Positions 1 through 9,072 of a stretch of DNA of 64,000 nt are shown piece after piece; position 1 is the stretch's first letter, and every line of letters starts with the position of its first letter. Made by a program: the position numbers and the translations under genes. The notes under the pieces were generated by a model. The model was given only the letters and a program-made list of their open reading frames with translations. It was not told the origin of the DNA and searched no databases. Source of the DNA: Bacteroidales bacterium (GTDB lineage Bacteria; Bacteroidota; Bacteroidia; Bacteroidales; GCA-2748055); contig JAGLOO010000011.1 in NCBI GenBank assembly GCA_023138875.1, positions 62,001 through 126,000 on the forward strand, read 5' to 3'.

Positions 1-3000
1 TCAAAAACGTTTTATTATTGATTTTGTGGGTTCTCTCTTTACTCTTCTATGGCTGTAATCAACAGAAAAGTAAGAATGCAGCTGCAACTGAAGGAGAGAT
101 GATCACCGCAAAAACACTTGGATTGGCTTATCTTGAAGAGAACCAACTGGAGGAAGCCGAAGCTGAGTTTTTGAAACTTGTTGATTTTGATCCAACAGAA
201 GTATTGGGTTACGCGAATCTGGGAATTGTCTATTTAAGAATGGGCGAATACCAGGAAGCGGAAGATTGGCTGCAAAAAGCCATTAAGATGGATCCAAAGG
301 ATCCGGATGTCAGACTGATATTGGCAAAAGTCTATGAAATGAGCAATAACGCCGATAAATCAGTGAAAGAGCTTGAAATGGCAATTCAGTTTTCCCCCGG
401 GCATGTTAAATCACTATATAACCTCACGGAGTTATATGCATCATCAACAGATAATGAATCTTTAAGAAAGCGTCTCAGATACACGGAAGAACTGGTTAAG
501 AAAGTCCCTGGTAACATTGTGTCCCGGTTAAACTTAATTGAAATATTGATTCGGGGAGGCCATACCGATAAGTCGCTGGAACAAATGGAAAAACTGCAGC
601 AACTGTTCCCGGAATTTCCAAAAGAGGCCATTGAATATCATGATAAGACAATCGCTGCTCTGCAGGTGGGGGATGGTGATAATGCTGCTGTCTCATTCAT
701 GATCTTCCATAATTACTTAAAGGTGACCTCTCCATACCAGGCAGGTATCCTGGATTTAAAAGGGCCCGGAGGCTCTTTGGTTGGATCTCCGGTAATAACC
801 TTTGATCAGCAACAGGACAAATCCCAGGTTGACGACTGGAAGACACTCCTTGAAGCAATAAAATTCACCGATATCACATCATCTGCCGGGTTGGATTTTC
901 TAATGACCGGTCAGGGTCGAACACACCTGACAGCATCTGATTATGATGGTGACGGGGATATAGATCTGTACGCAAGCCATTTTGATCCGCAGTCTCAATC
1001 CTACAAGCGCTATTTACTCAGAAATGAATGGGGGTTATTTAAGGATGGTTCTAAAGAGGCAGGCATCCTGCATCAGGGAATTGAATCATCAGCTATATTT
1101 GCCGATTACAACAACGATGGCTTCCTCGACCTTTATATTGTGAGGGAAGGATCAAATATTTTATACAAAAGTACCGGTGAGGGGACATTTGTTGACGTTT
1201 CAGATGAAGCAAAAGTTGGAGACATTTCAGAAGGAAGCAGCTCTTTGTTTTTTGATTTTGATCACGATGGAGATCTTGATCTATTTGTTACCAGGCGAAA
1301 CTCAAATTTACTTTATCGAAATAATTCTGATGACACTTTTCTTGAGCAGGCTGAAAAATCTAATCTGTCTGGTGGAAGTGTAGTTAGTACTGATGCAGGG
1401 TTTGGCGATTTTGATGAAGATGGTGACATTGATCTTTTTGTAGTAAATAATGATGCCTCTAACACGCTCTATTCTAATCAGAGACAGGGGATTTTTAAAG
1501 ATGTCACTGAAGGAAGCGGCCTGAAAAGTGAGGAGGGATCAAGTGCTGTTACAGTGGGTGATTATAACAATGATGGATTTTTGGACCTGTTTGTAACGTC
1601 ACTTAAAGCTGGGAATTGCAGATTATTTCGCAACCGGGGTAATGGCAGCTTTGAGGTAGATCATACATCAGAAGAGTTGGTTCAGACCCTTCAAAGCGTT
1701 CGGGCGTACGATGCATCTTTTCTGGATTTTGATAACGATGGGTTTCTTGATCTTCTGGTAGTTGGTGAATCAAATACAGAAGGAGGTGATGGCGTGTTTC
1801 TCTATCACAATGATGGAACAGGAAAGCTCTGGGTTGTAACGGGTATTTTACCTGAAGATTTAACATCCGGCAGAGACATTCTAACTTTTGATTACAATGA
1901 TGATGGTGATATGGATGTTGCGGTTACCGGGATGAATGGGAGTATTCGTCTCTTACGCAATGATGGTGGAAATAATAATCATTTCGTGAAGATGAAACTG
2001 GTTGGTCTCAGGACCGGTAGCGCAAAGAATAACTATTATGGGATCGGAGCAAAAGTTGAAATCCGGTCTGGGAATTTATATCAGTCAAAAGTTGTAACCG
2101 AACCCAATATTCTTTTCGGACTGGGTCCCCGTACAAAGGCTGATGTGATACGTATTTTATGGACCAATGGGGTTCCGCAAAATATATTTTTTCCCGGAAC
2201 CGATCGGGACCTGGTTGAAGAGCAGATTTTAAAAGGATCATGTCCGTTTCTCTATACATGGAATGGAGAAGAATATATATTCGTGAAGGATATCATGTGG
2301 AGAAGCGCACTGGGTATGCCCCTTGGCATTATGGGTGAAGCTACAGCATATGCCAGTCCGGATGCTTCTGTTGATTATATTAAAATTCCAGGGGAATTAT
2401 TAAAACCGTATAATAATAAGTATTCCATTCAGATTACCGATGAATTATGGGAGACAATATTTTTAGATAAAATAGAGCTTATTGTACTTGATCATCCCGA
2501 TTCGGTTGAGGTCTTTGTTGATGAACGGATTATACCTTCGTCCGGTTATCAGGTTTACCAGGTGGGAGAAAAGCATATTCCGGTGTCAGCAGGCAATCAC
2601 AATAGTGCGGACCTCCTTCCCCTTATTGCTGAAAAAGATGACAGGTATGTTTCAGGTTTTAAATCTGGTAAATATCAGGGTTTGACGGAAATGACGGATA
2701 TATTCCTTGATCTGGGTGAAATTGATCATTCAAAAGATATTCACCTGTTTCTTCATGGTTGGATATTTCCATCCGACGCAAGTATTAATGCCTCAATTTC
2801 ACAATCTGCCGCTGTTGAAATGATCTCACCATATATTCAGGCAATAAATGAAAAGGGTGAATGGGAGACGATCGTTGATAATTTAAGTTTTCCCATGGGG
2901 AAAGATAAAACCGTCATTGCTGATCTTTCAGGAAAGATTCCTGCGTTTGATTCACGGATCCGGATCCGTACCAATATGGAAATATACTGGGACCAGATAT

Positions 3001-3539
3001 TCTATACCAATGACAATCCTGATGCTCCAACTCAATTTCACAAACTGAAACCATCATCAGCCGATCTTCATTACAGGGGATTCTCCCGCACATACAGGAA
3101 AGGAGGCAGGTATGGGCCACATTGGTTTGATTATAATCATGTTACGACGGAGCCAAAATGGAGAGACCTGCTGGGGAATTATACCCGTTACGGTAATGTG
3201 TTGCCTCTTCTCACGGAGGCAGATAATAAGTACATTATAAAAAACGCGGGCGACGAGACAACCATTGAATTCAGCACTGAAGGATTACCTGAACTGCCAG
3301 AAGGATGGAAGAGAGATTTTCTTATTCACAGCATTGGATGGGTGAAAGATGGGGATCTGAATACAGCAACCGGACAAACTGTATGGCCCCTGCCTTTTCA
3401 TGGGATGACATGTTATCCATATGGTGCTGATGAATCGTACCCTTCTGATAGTGAGCATCAAGAATATCTAAGGGAATATAACACCAGGAAAGTCACAACT
3501 GAGAATTTTTGCAGGGCCATTATTGAAACAAAACGGTAA
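1..3539 (+). CDS. TPR + FG-GAP/VCBS + ASPIC/UnbV lipoprotein (VCBS-A), 5' end outside window
   Basis: Large surface-type lipoprotein of unknown function. The reading frame is open from base 3 and the first in-window start-like codon is TTG at 18. The residues encoded before it (KNVLL) continue a hydrophobic signal ending in YGC, so the true ATG probably lies one or two codons left of the window. In TTG numbering, the predicted lipid-attached Cys is residue 13. About three TPRs follow (roughly 30-150), then a run of D-x-D-x-D-G calcium-type VCBS/FG-GAP blades (roughly 290-650), then an ASPIC/UnbV-like stretch (about 655-735). The C-terminal 430 residues are unassigned but include a beta-rich region. 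TPRs usually mediate protein-protein contacts and FG-GAP propellers usually bind ligands or calcium; the real partner is unknown. It is the only one of the five VCBS proteins here with TPRs and only one propeller. Its 3' end overlaps the convergent VCBS-B gene by 20 bp. Confidence 0.85.
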   Translation, partial: KNVLLLILWVLSLLFYGCNQQKSKNAAATEGEMITAKTLGLAYLEENQLEEAEAEFLKLVDFDPTEVLGYANLGIVYLRMGEYQEAEDWLQKAIKMDPKDPDVRLILAKVYEMSNNADKSVKELEMAIQFSPGHVKSLYNLTELYASSTDNESLRKRLRYTEELVKKVPGNIVSRLNLIEILIRGGHTDKSLEQMEKLQQLFPEFPKEAIEYHDKTIAALQVGDGDNAAVSFMIFHNYLKVTSPYQAGILDLKGPGGSLVGSPVITFDQQQDKSQVDDWKTLLEAIKFTDITSSAGLDFLMTGQGRTHLTASDYDGDGDIDLYASHFDPQSQSYKRYLLRNEWGLFKDGSKEAGILHQGIESSAIFADYNNDGFLDLYIVREGSNILYKSTGEGTFVDVSDEAKVGDISEGSSSLFFDFDHDGDLDLFVTRRNSNLLYRNNSDDTFLEQAEKSNLSGGSVVSTDAGFGDFDEDGDIDLFVVNNDASNTLYSNQRQGIFKDVTEGSGLKSEEGSSAVTVGDYNNDGFLDLFVTSLKAGNCRLFRNRGNGSFEVDHTSEELVQTLQSVRAYDASFLDFDNDGFLDLLVVGESNTEGGDGVFLYHNDGTGKLWVVTGILPEDLTSGRDILTFDYNDDGDMDVAVTGMNGSIRLLRNDGGNNNHFVKMKLVGLRTGSAKNNYYGIGAKVEIRSGNLYQSKVVTEPNILFGLGPRTKADVIRILWTNGVPQNIFFPGTDRDLVEEQILKGSCPFLYTWNGEEYIFVKDIMWRSALGMPLGIMGEATAYASPDASVDYIKIPGELLKPYNNKYSIQITDELWETIFLDKIELIVLDHPDSVEVFVDERIIPSSGYQVYQVGEKHIPVSAGNHNSADLLPLIAEKDDRYVSGFKSGKYQGLTEMTDIFLDLGEIDHSKDIHLFLHGWIFPSDASINASISQSAAVEMISPYIQAINEKGEWETIVDNLSFPMGKDKTVIADLSGKIPAFDSRIRIRTNMEIYWDQIFYTNDNPDAPTQFHKLKPSSADLHYRGFSRTYRKGGRYGPHWFDYNHVTTEPKWRDLLGNYTRYGNVLPLLTEADNKYIIKNAGDETTIEFSTEGLPELPEGWKRDFLIHSIGWVKDGDLNTATGQTVWPLPFHGMTCYPYGADESYPSDSEHQEYLREYNTRKVTTENFCRAIIETKR

Positions 3540-6500
3540 ATACCTCTGCCTTATCCCTGTTGAATCCTGCTACTATAAGTGGTGTATCACCATCGAAGTA
3601 AAGCAATGACTCCACCATTCCATGAAGCATTATTCCGCTTTGTGAAGGAGTCTTTAGTTCGGTTAATGGCCGACCATCTTTACTCAGTAAAATGATCCCC
3701 TTATTTGCATCATAATAACCGGTACTAATATCATATGTATGGTCATTTCCAGCCAATAACACATCCGGATAGGTATCATTATTAAAATCACGTATGATCA
3801 TTTTTTTGATGGGTGATACCTGAGCAGGTTCAGGCAATTTCTCCCACTCGAATGTATCTCCGTTATTCCATAAGATATAGCTGGAGGTAGTATTGGTATA
3901 GAAAGTATAATCAACTCTATTCATCATGGCAGAGTCCAGGATATCTTCGATAGTTGCATAACTGAAGGATGTATAATCATTAAATATTTTAAAAAAGAAA
4001 GAGGATTGGCCGCCAAGTTCGTCGAGATAATTGATGGGATATTCCCTCATCACATCATGTTGATCTTTCCAGTATCCGGTTGATATGGGATCTAACGTAC
4101 CATTCAGATCCAGATCGAAGGCATAAATTCTGAGCGGGTATTGATCGCTGACAGTAAATCTGTGGTTTTCTCCAAGGTTCCCCAGGATATAATCCTGATC
4201 TCCATCCTGATCAAAATCTCCTGCTGCGATCGAATACCAGATTCCATGCATGGATTCAATTTCAGGCAGAATCTGACTTTTAAGTCTTTCTCCCTCCATA
4301 TTCTTTAAAATAGCCATTGAATTCCACTCCCTGGCAATGAGAAGGTCTTCCCATCCGTCACCATCATAGTCACTCCAAATGGCATCAGTTACCATTCCTA
4401 AATTAAAATTCATTGCACTTTCCGGCTTAAACTCTCCTTTATCATTGATGAGTATCCAGGAATCATCCGCAAACGGGAACATGCCCATTTTTATTCTTGC
4501 TCCGATAAAAAGGTCAATATCTCCGTCATGATCAAAATCAAACGGTCTCACTACAGAGGCGGGAAATGGAGATATGGGAAGCTCTGTTTTTATAAATGCG
4601 CCGTTGGTGTTTTCATACAGATAGTGAATATAGTTTTCTTCCAGGTTCTCATAACCACCTGCCAACGCTATAATATCATTGTCCCCATCGTTATCAACAT
4701 CTATGATGGCAAAGTCTGATTCAGAAAATTCTTTTGGATTGGTTAAGCCGTCAATTTCGGCCTCTTTAAACTGATCGCCATCCCGTAGAAAAACTTTGGT
4801 AGGCAATAGATTTGTTGCTCCCACAATTATGTCTTCAAAACCATCATTATTCAGATCTCCCTTTTGCATACGTGGCCCAATCTGTGAAAACTTATGGGGA
4901 ATAATATTTTGAGAGTAGTGAAAATCTATAACATCATCCTGCTGATGCGTATATTCTATCACGTTATCCTTGCTTGAAAAGAGTAATTCTTGTTCTTTTG
5001 GATTTTGTAAACCTTCATGGAATGGAATGGAGTTCTTTTCGTCAATTTCCACAAGCTGATTGGCCAGGATATTTGTGATGCAAGAAGATCGATCACTCGA
5101 AGGCCAGGTAACTTTAATTGAATCAACCGATGTATGATCCGAAAGTCCAAAATGAACAATGGGATCAACTGATGAGATATACCCTCTTGATAGAAAGTGC
5201 TCCTGAAATTGATAATTACCACCACTCCATAACTCTACTTTTGCGCCAAAAGCAAAAGTGTTGTCTTCTTTTCCCTTAAGTTTTATCCTGATGAAATTAC
5301 TTTGTTCTTTGGACTTCTCAATGGTATTGTTTCTGTAAATAAAGGCTTCGTCGTTCAGATTATTCACTACATAATCGAGATCTCCATCATTATCAAGGTC
5401 TGCAAAAGCAGCACCATAGGAGTATGAAGGAGTTTCGTCAAACCACTCCCCCGTGCTCTTTTTGACAAATGTCAGATCTCCTAAATTTTCATAGGCGTGA
5501 TTAAAGGCCTTTACTGCAGGTGCTTTATTGATCACATGTTGAGCATCGGCGACATGACCAAACACCTCAACTTTATAATTTGTCCAGTCCTTATCTGTCA
5601 TATCCCTGGGATAACCATTAGCGACCAGCAGATCTTTATCTCCATCATTATCGTAATCAGCGAATAGGGGAGACCAGCTCCATTCGGTTTGGTAAATGCC
5701 CATAATCTGACCCACTTCACTGTAGGGTATCAATTCACCGTTTACAAAACCATTGTGCATATGCAGCATATTTCTTAAGAACTGATGCTCATATCCATAT
5801 TTCGCATCATTGATATAATAGATGTAACCAAACCCATTGATGGTTTGATTTTTCTTATAATAGTACTCAGGCATCATATCAAGTGTGAACATATCCGGAT
5901 TTCCATCATTATTGATATCGGCCATATCATTGCCCATGGAAGATTTTGTCTGATAGGACATATATGTATCAATCTCATTTTTAAAGGTCCCATCGCCCTG
6001 ATTGATATATAACAGATCGTTGGATATATAGTCGTTCGATACATAGATGTCGGGGTACCCGTCTTTATTCACATCACCCAGGGCCAGTCCCAGTCCAAAA
6101 CCTTCATAGACTATTCCGGATTCAAGTGTTACATTGCTGAATGTGCCGTCACCGTTGTTTCTGTAGAGGTCATCATTACTGGCAGCGGTTCCATCATTAA
6201 TTTTTTCCCTATAGCTGGCAGATAACCTGTCATTCACGAAGTTGTTTAATAAATAGAGGTCTAAATCCCCATCCCTGTCATAATCAAAAAATGCAGCATG
6301 AACAGTAAAACTATCATCTGCAATGCCATAGGTCTCTGCCATCTCTTTGAAGATCAGCTGGCCATCATCCTGTACACCCTGGTTAATAAAGAATCTGTTC
6401 TTATTCTTTTCAGAATCTTCATAGGCAGTGCATGTGAAATAGATGTCTATCCATCCGTCGTTGTTGATATCAATGAATGTAACACCACTGTACCATTGCC

Positions 6501-6810
6501 CATTGTCCAGACCTTCAAAGCTTGAAGAGATATCAGAAAACTCAAAATCACCCTCATTCAGGTAGATGCTTGGGGCCACCTGATTTGCTGTAAATATGAT
6601 ATCCAGTCTGCCATCATTGTTGAGATCTGCTATTCCTACTCCGGCCCCATTGTATATATATTCAAAATTCATCACATGAAGGCTATCTGTTTCGACCACC
6701 CTGTTTACAAACTTTACTCCTGTATGATCTGAATCGAGTAACTCAAAACGTGGTTTTTCGGAGCAGGAAAATAGAGTGATGGCAAGAATTAAAAGTAAAT
6801 GGTTCTTCAT
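3520..6810 (-). CDS. double-propeller VCBS/ASPIC-UnbV lipoprotein (VCBS-B)
   Basis: Predicted outer-membrane lipoprotein of 1096 aa. The signal peptide ends at a lipobox with Cys16 (LFSCS). Residues about 50-500 form a first FG-GAP/VCBS propeller with repeated calcium-loop motifs such as DLNNDGRLD, DYDRDGDLD, DVNKDGYPD and DLDNDGDLD. Residues about 505-590 match the ASPIC/UnbV domain (FGAKVELWSGG, HFGLS, VTWPS). Residues about 640-1090 form a second propeller (DLNNDGFED, DFDHDGDID, DYDGDGWED, DFNNDTYPD). This architecture is shared with VCBS-C, -D and -E. The family is common beside SusC/SusD genes in Bacteroidota, but its biochemical role is not established. A ligand-binding or surface-assembly role is inference. 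It follows the SusC1/SusD-B/SusD-A genes on the same strand and is probably the last gene of that group. It converges on VCBS-A with a 20-bp 3' overlap. Confidence 0.88.
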   Translation of the reverse strand: MKNHLLLILAITLFSCSEKPRFELLDSDHTGVKFVNRVVETDSLHVMNFEYIYNGAGVGIADLNNDGRLDIIFTANQVAPSIYLNEGDFEFSDISSSFEGLDNGQWYSGVTFIDINNDGWIDIYFTCTAYEDSEKNKNRFFINQGVQDDGQLIFKEMAETYGIADDSFTVHAAFFDYDRDGDLDLYLLNNFVNDRLSASYREKINDGTAASNDDLYRNNGDGTFSNVTLESGIVYEGFGLGLALGDVNKDGYPDIYVSNDYISNDLLYINQGDGTFKNEIDTYMSYQTKSSMGNDMADINNDGNPDMFTLDMMPEYYYKKNQTINGFGYIYYINDAKYGYEHQFLRNMLHMHNGFVNGELIPYSEVGQIMGIYQTEWSWSPLFADYDNDGDKDLLVANGYPRDMTDKDWTNYKVEVFGHVADAQHVINKAPAVKAFNHAYENLGDLTFVKKSTGEWFDETPSYSYGAAFADLDNDGDLDYVVNNLNDEAFIYRNNTIEKSKEQSNFIRIKLKGKEDNTFAFGAKVELWSGGNYQFQEHFLSRGYISSVDPIVHFGLSDHTSVDSIKVTWPSSDRSSCITNILANQLVEIDEKNSIPFHEGLQNPKEQELLFSSKDNVIEYTHQQDDVIDFHYSQNIIPHKFSQIGPRMQKGDLNNDGFEDIIVGATNLLPTKVFLRDGDQFKEAEIDGLTNPKEFSESDFAIIDVDNDGDNDIIALAGGYENLEENYIHYLYENTNGAFIKTELPISPFPASVVRPFDFDHDGDIDLFIGARIKMGMFPFADDSWILINDKGEFKPESAMNFNLGMVTDAIWSDYDGDGWEDLLIAREWNSMAILKNMEGERLKSQILPEIESMHGIWYSIAAGDFDQDGDQDYILGNLGENHRFTVSDQYPLRIYAFDLDLNGTLDPISTGYWKDQHDVMREYPINYLDELGGQSSFFFKIFNDYTSFSYATIEDILDSAMMNRVDYTFYTNTTSSYILWNNGDTFEWEKLPEPAQVSPIKKMIIRDFNNDTYPDVLLAGNDHTYDISTGYYDANKGIILLSKDGRPLTELKTPSQSGIMLHGMVESLLYFDGDTPLIVAGFNRDKAEVFTVLFQ

Positions 6811-6854
6811 TTCAACAGCTTAATATTAAACACCAGGGGATTCAAAGAAACAAA

Positions 6855-6888
6855 AAAAAAGGTTGTCTCAAATGCGGCGACCTCTTTT
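6855..6888. terminator. degenerate stem-loop of the AGAGGCTG terminator family
   Basis: An imperfect hairpin at 6860-6883 (AGGTTGTCTC / GCGGCGACCT, AAAT loop) has a nine-A run on its left and T-rich sequence on its right. It resembles the terminator at 9020-9047 but in the opposite orientation: the G.U pairs form in plus-strand RNA and become C.A mismatches in minus-strand RNA. It lies between SusD-A (3' end 7024) and VCBS-B, so it could terminate SusD-A transcripts weakly. The orientation makes this uncertain. A second small perfect hairpin (CGTTTTC-tgc-GAAAACG) lies at 6945-6961. Confidence 0.4.
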
Positions 6889-7023
6889 CTTTTCGCCTTT
6901 CGCAGATATTAATTCCTTATGCGAATGTCAGTACTCATCTGCATCGTTTTCTGCGAAAACGCGCTAAAGTCTCGTGCCTGACATCCGCTCCAGGAAATGT
7001 ATTCTATACTATGGGTGGGATTT

Positions 7024-8769
7024 CTACCTGTTCTGAATTAAATTACCATTACTCACGTCAATCTGACGCTGAGGTATTGGGAAGTTCACGTCTTCAGGAC
7101 CAACTGTTGCGATACTATAATGAGAAGAACCCCACTCCATTGTCTTTTCATAGTCAAGGATTCGATTCAGCTCCGACTCAACATCACCCCATCGTTGCAG
7201 ATCATAGTATCTGTGACCTTCCTGTCCCAGTTCAAGCTTTCTTTCGAACTTGATAGCTTTTATCGCAGCCGCCTGATCAGCAAATGCAGCATATATGCCA
7301 ATCACATAATTAGCAGCATATGTAGCGCCGTCCTCTTCTTTTACAAAGCCATCCGGATTCGCAGCCCTGGTTCGAATTGCATTTACCTCACCAAGTCCCA
7401 TATCATCCTGGCTGAGCATTGCTTCACATTCAGCTTTAAGCAGCAATACATCTGCATAACGGATCATCCGATAGCCGTTGGCTGTATAACCCGATGTCCA
7501 GTTACCTACTTCTGTATATATACCTTCCTGGGATTTCTTATAGACCTGCTTTTTCGGGCTGTAAGGCCCTGCATGGCGTTGATCACGTATCCAGTCTGAC
7601 CCGGTATGCTCACACCAATCCCAGTAAGGAATCCCTCTCCTGCCTACAGCCCAGTCGAGGCGGGGATCAAGCTGACCTGTATATTCTATGAAAGGATCCT
7701 CAGGAGCCAGACCCTGGTCATTGGTCACCTTCTCATCATTGTATGTATCAAGGAAAGGCAATCCGTTGGCATCCGTACGGAATGAGTTCACAAAATCCTG
7801 GGTGGGCTGGAAGAAACCGCAGCACCCTCCTGGTGATTCACCTGACTTATAGGGGAAGTTTAAAACTTCACCCCTACCACCGTTCCATCCACCGGAACCA
7901 TCATTTACGGAATACTGAACGGTATAAATTGACTCGGTGCCATTTCGTTTTTCAATATCAAAAATATCACCATAGAGAGGTTCCAAACCGGCTGCCTGAC
8001 CGGCTGGATTAGTACCGTTGGCTGCAGCGTCAGCCAGCAGTATTAATGCAGCTGCGTAATCACCATACATTTGCATCTGTGCTTTAGCCAGGAACACCTG
8101 TGATACTGACCTGTTAAATCGACCTACCTGAACCATGTTATTGGGGAGCATTGTTCCTTCTGTCAGATCCTCAATAATGTTTGCCCTGATATCTTCAGTA
8201 TTGGTTATCGTAAACAGGTCTGTATGCTCATCCACATAAGGTACAAAAGCACCAGTAGTTCTGTCTGCCCATAATCTCCATGCCTCAAAGTGGTAGAAAC
8301 CGCGCAGCGCTCTTGCCTGCCTGATGAAAGACACCGCTTCCTCGCCACTAATGGTTCCTGTTTCTTCTGCTGCCCTGGCTGTTATAATCGTAGAATTGCA
8401 ACGTGAAACACCTTCATAAACAGCCCTCCATTTTATATTCAGGTATGGATCCGTAGCCCTGTCAACAAAATTCGTGATGTAGTGGGTTGACGGGTTATCG
8501 CCGCTATCGCCACCCCTGTTGGCTTCCATCCCCCTCATACTTCCGAATAGCCAACCGGAAGTTGCTGATTCCCACCCGAAACCGTATGCAACCCCATCAA
8601 CCATCGAATAAGCACCTATCAGAAGTGCATCGACTCCCTCATAGGTCGCCAGTACCGCTTCATCCAGCAGACCATTTGGAGTTATCTCCAGAAAGCTTTC
8701 CTGACAGGCATCCAATAATATGAGTCCCGCCATGATCGCTATTACTGAAGCATGTTTTATACTTTTCAT
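7024..8769 (-). CDS. SusD/RagB-type nutrient-binding lipoprotein (SusD-A, tandem duplicate)
   Basis: SusD family surface lipoprotein, which caps a SusC barrel and binds the imported ligand. The frame is open from 8829, but the Met at 8769 is chosen as start because it is followed at once by a lipoprotein signal (MKSIKHASVIAIMAGLILL-DAC); the 20 residues before it do not look like a signal. Length is 581 aa, usual for the family. SusD hallmarks are the AYSM...D region after the mature N-terminus, the helical RALRGFYHFEAWRLW segment, the RYADVLLLKAE motif, the RYYDLQRWGD motif and the C-terminal PIPQRQID...NLIQNR ending. It is highly similar along its whole length to SusD-B (9073-10830), so it is a tandem duplicate. 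There is no second SusC, so both copies probably share SusC1. It lies beyond a terminator that follows SusD-B, so its expression may be uncoupled from SusC1. Confidence 0.9.
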   Translation of the reverse strand: MKSIKHASVIAIMAGLILLDACQESFLEITPNGLLDEAVLATYEGVDALLIGAYSMVDGVAYGFGWESATSGWLFGSMRGMEANRGGDSGDNPSTHYITNFVDRATDPYLNIKWRAVYEGVSRCNSTIITARAAEETGTISGEEAVSFIRQARALRGFYHFEAWRLWADRTTGAFVPYVDEHTDLFTITNTEDIRANIIEDLTEGTMLPNNMVQVGRFNRSVSQVFLAKAQMQMYGDYAAALILLADAAANGTNPAGQAAGLEPLYGDIFDIEKRNGTESIYTVQYSVNDGSGGWNGGRGEVLNFPYKSGESPGGCCGFFQPTQDFVNSFRTDANGLPFLDTYNDEKVTNDQGLAPEDPFIEYTGQLDPRLDWAVGRRGIPYWDWCEHTGSDWIRDQRHAGPYSPKKQVYKKSQEGIYTEVGNWTSGYTANGYRMIRYADVLLLKAECEAMLSQDDMGLGEVNAIRTRAANPDGFVKEEDGATYAANYVIGIYAAFADQAAAIKAIKFERKLELGQEGHRYYDLQRWGDVESELNRILDYEKTMEWGSSHYSIATVGPEDVNFPIPQRQIDVSNGNLIQNR

Positions 8770-9072
8770 ATCTCCAGGATATTTTAACGCAACCCATCCA
8801 ACATCCTTTTGACAGGTTGTTTTTAACACATACTCCAGGATGAAAAACCGTTTTCTTGGAGGGATATCCGATGAGCCACCTTAATTATTTGCGGAGTAAA
8901 GAATTTCAGTGGCGATTGGATATCCCGGAAAGAAGCGCTGTTTGAATATCCTGTCGATAAGGAAAACAATACGTTGCGTTCTGATATATGCGTAAAAGAA
9001 GTGTCCCTCAGAAAAACAGAGAGGCTGCCCCTTTTGAGACAGCCTCTTTTTAAATCTATTTAAGAATGATAA
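8770..9072. other. 303-bp spacer between the two SusD copies
   Basis: No convincing gene is seen here. It holds the SusD-B terminator (9015-9051) and an inverted repeat, GGGATATCCGAT at 8861-8872 against ATTGGATATCCC at 8915-8926 (one mismatch, about 42 nt between arms), 92 bp or more upstream of the SusD-A start. The repeat could be an operator for SusD-A or a leftover of the duplication. A plus-strand frame without ATG stays open from 8875 to about 9061, but it ends inside the terminator and is probably chance. Confidence 0.4.
9015..9051 (-). terminator. rho-independent terminator after SusD-B
   Basis: AGAGGCTGCCCC (9020-9031), a TTTT loop and GAGACAGCCTCT (9036-9047) form a 12-bp stem. 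In minus-strand RNA the two non-Watson-Crick positions become G.U pairs, whereas in plus-strand RNA they are C.A mismatches, so the minus strand is the functional one. A CTGTTTTT tract follows in minus-strand orientation. It lies just past the SusD-B stop codon. Confidence 0.85.

Noticed and set aside
6945..6961. Perfect small hairpin CGTTTTC-tgc-GAAAACG downstream of SusD-A.
   Set aside because: It has no T-run on either strand and no repeat elsewhere in the window that I can see; not enough to call a terminator or attachment site.
8770..8829. Longer N-terminus (20 extra residues) for SusD-A.
   Set aside because: The lipoprotein signal begins at the Met at 8769; the extra residues are polar and would bury the signal.
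8875..9061. Plus-strand open frame of about 62 codons between the SusD copies, with a protein-like middle section.
   Set aside because: No start codon, no match I can name, and its end runs through the SusD-B terminator hairpin. Probably chance or a very old relic.
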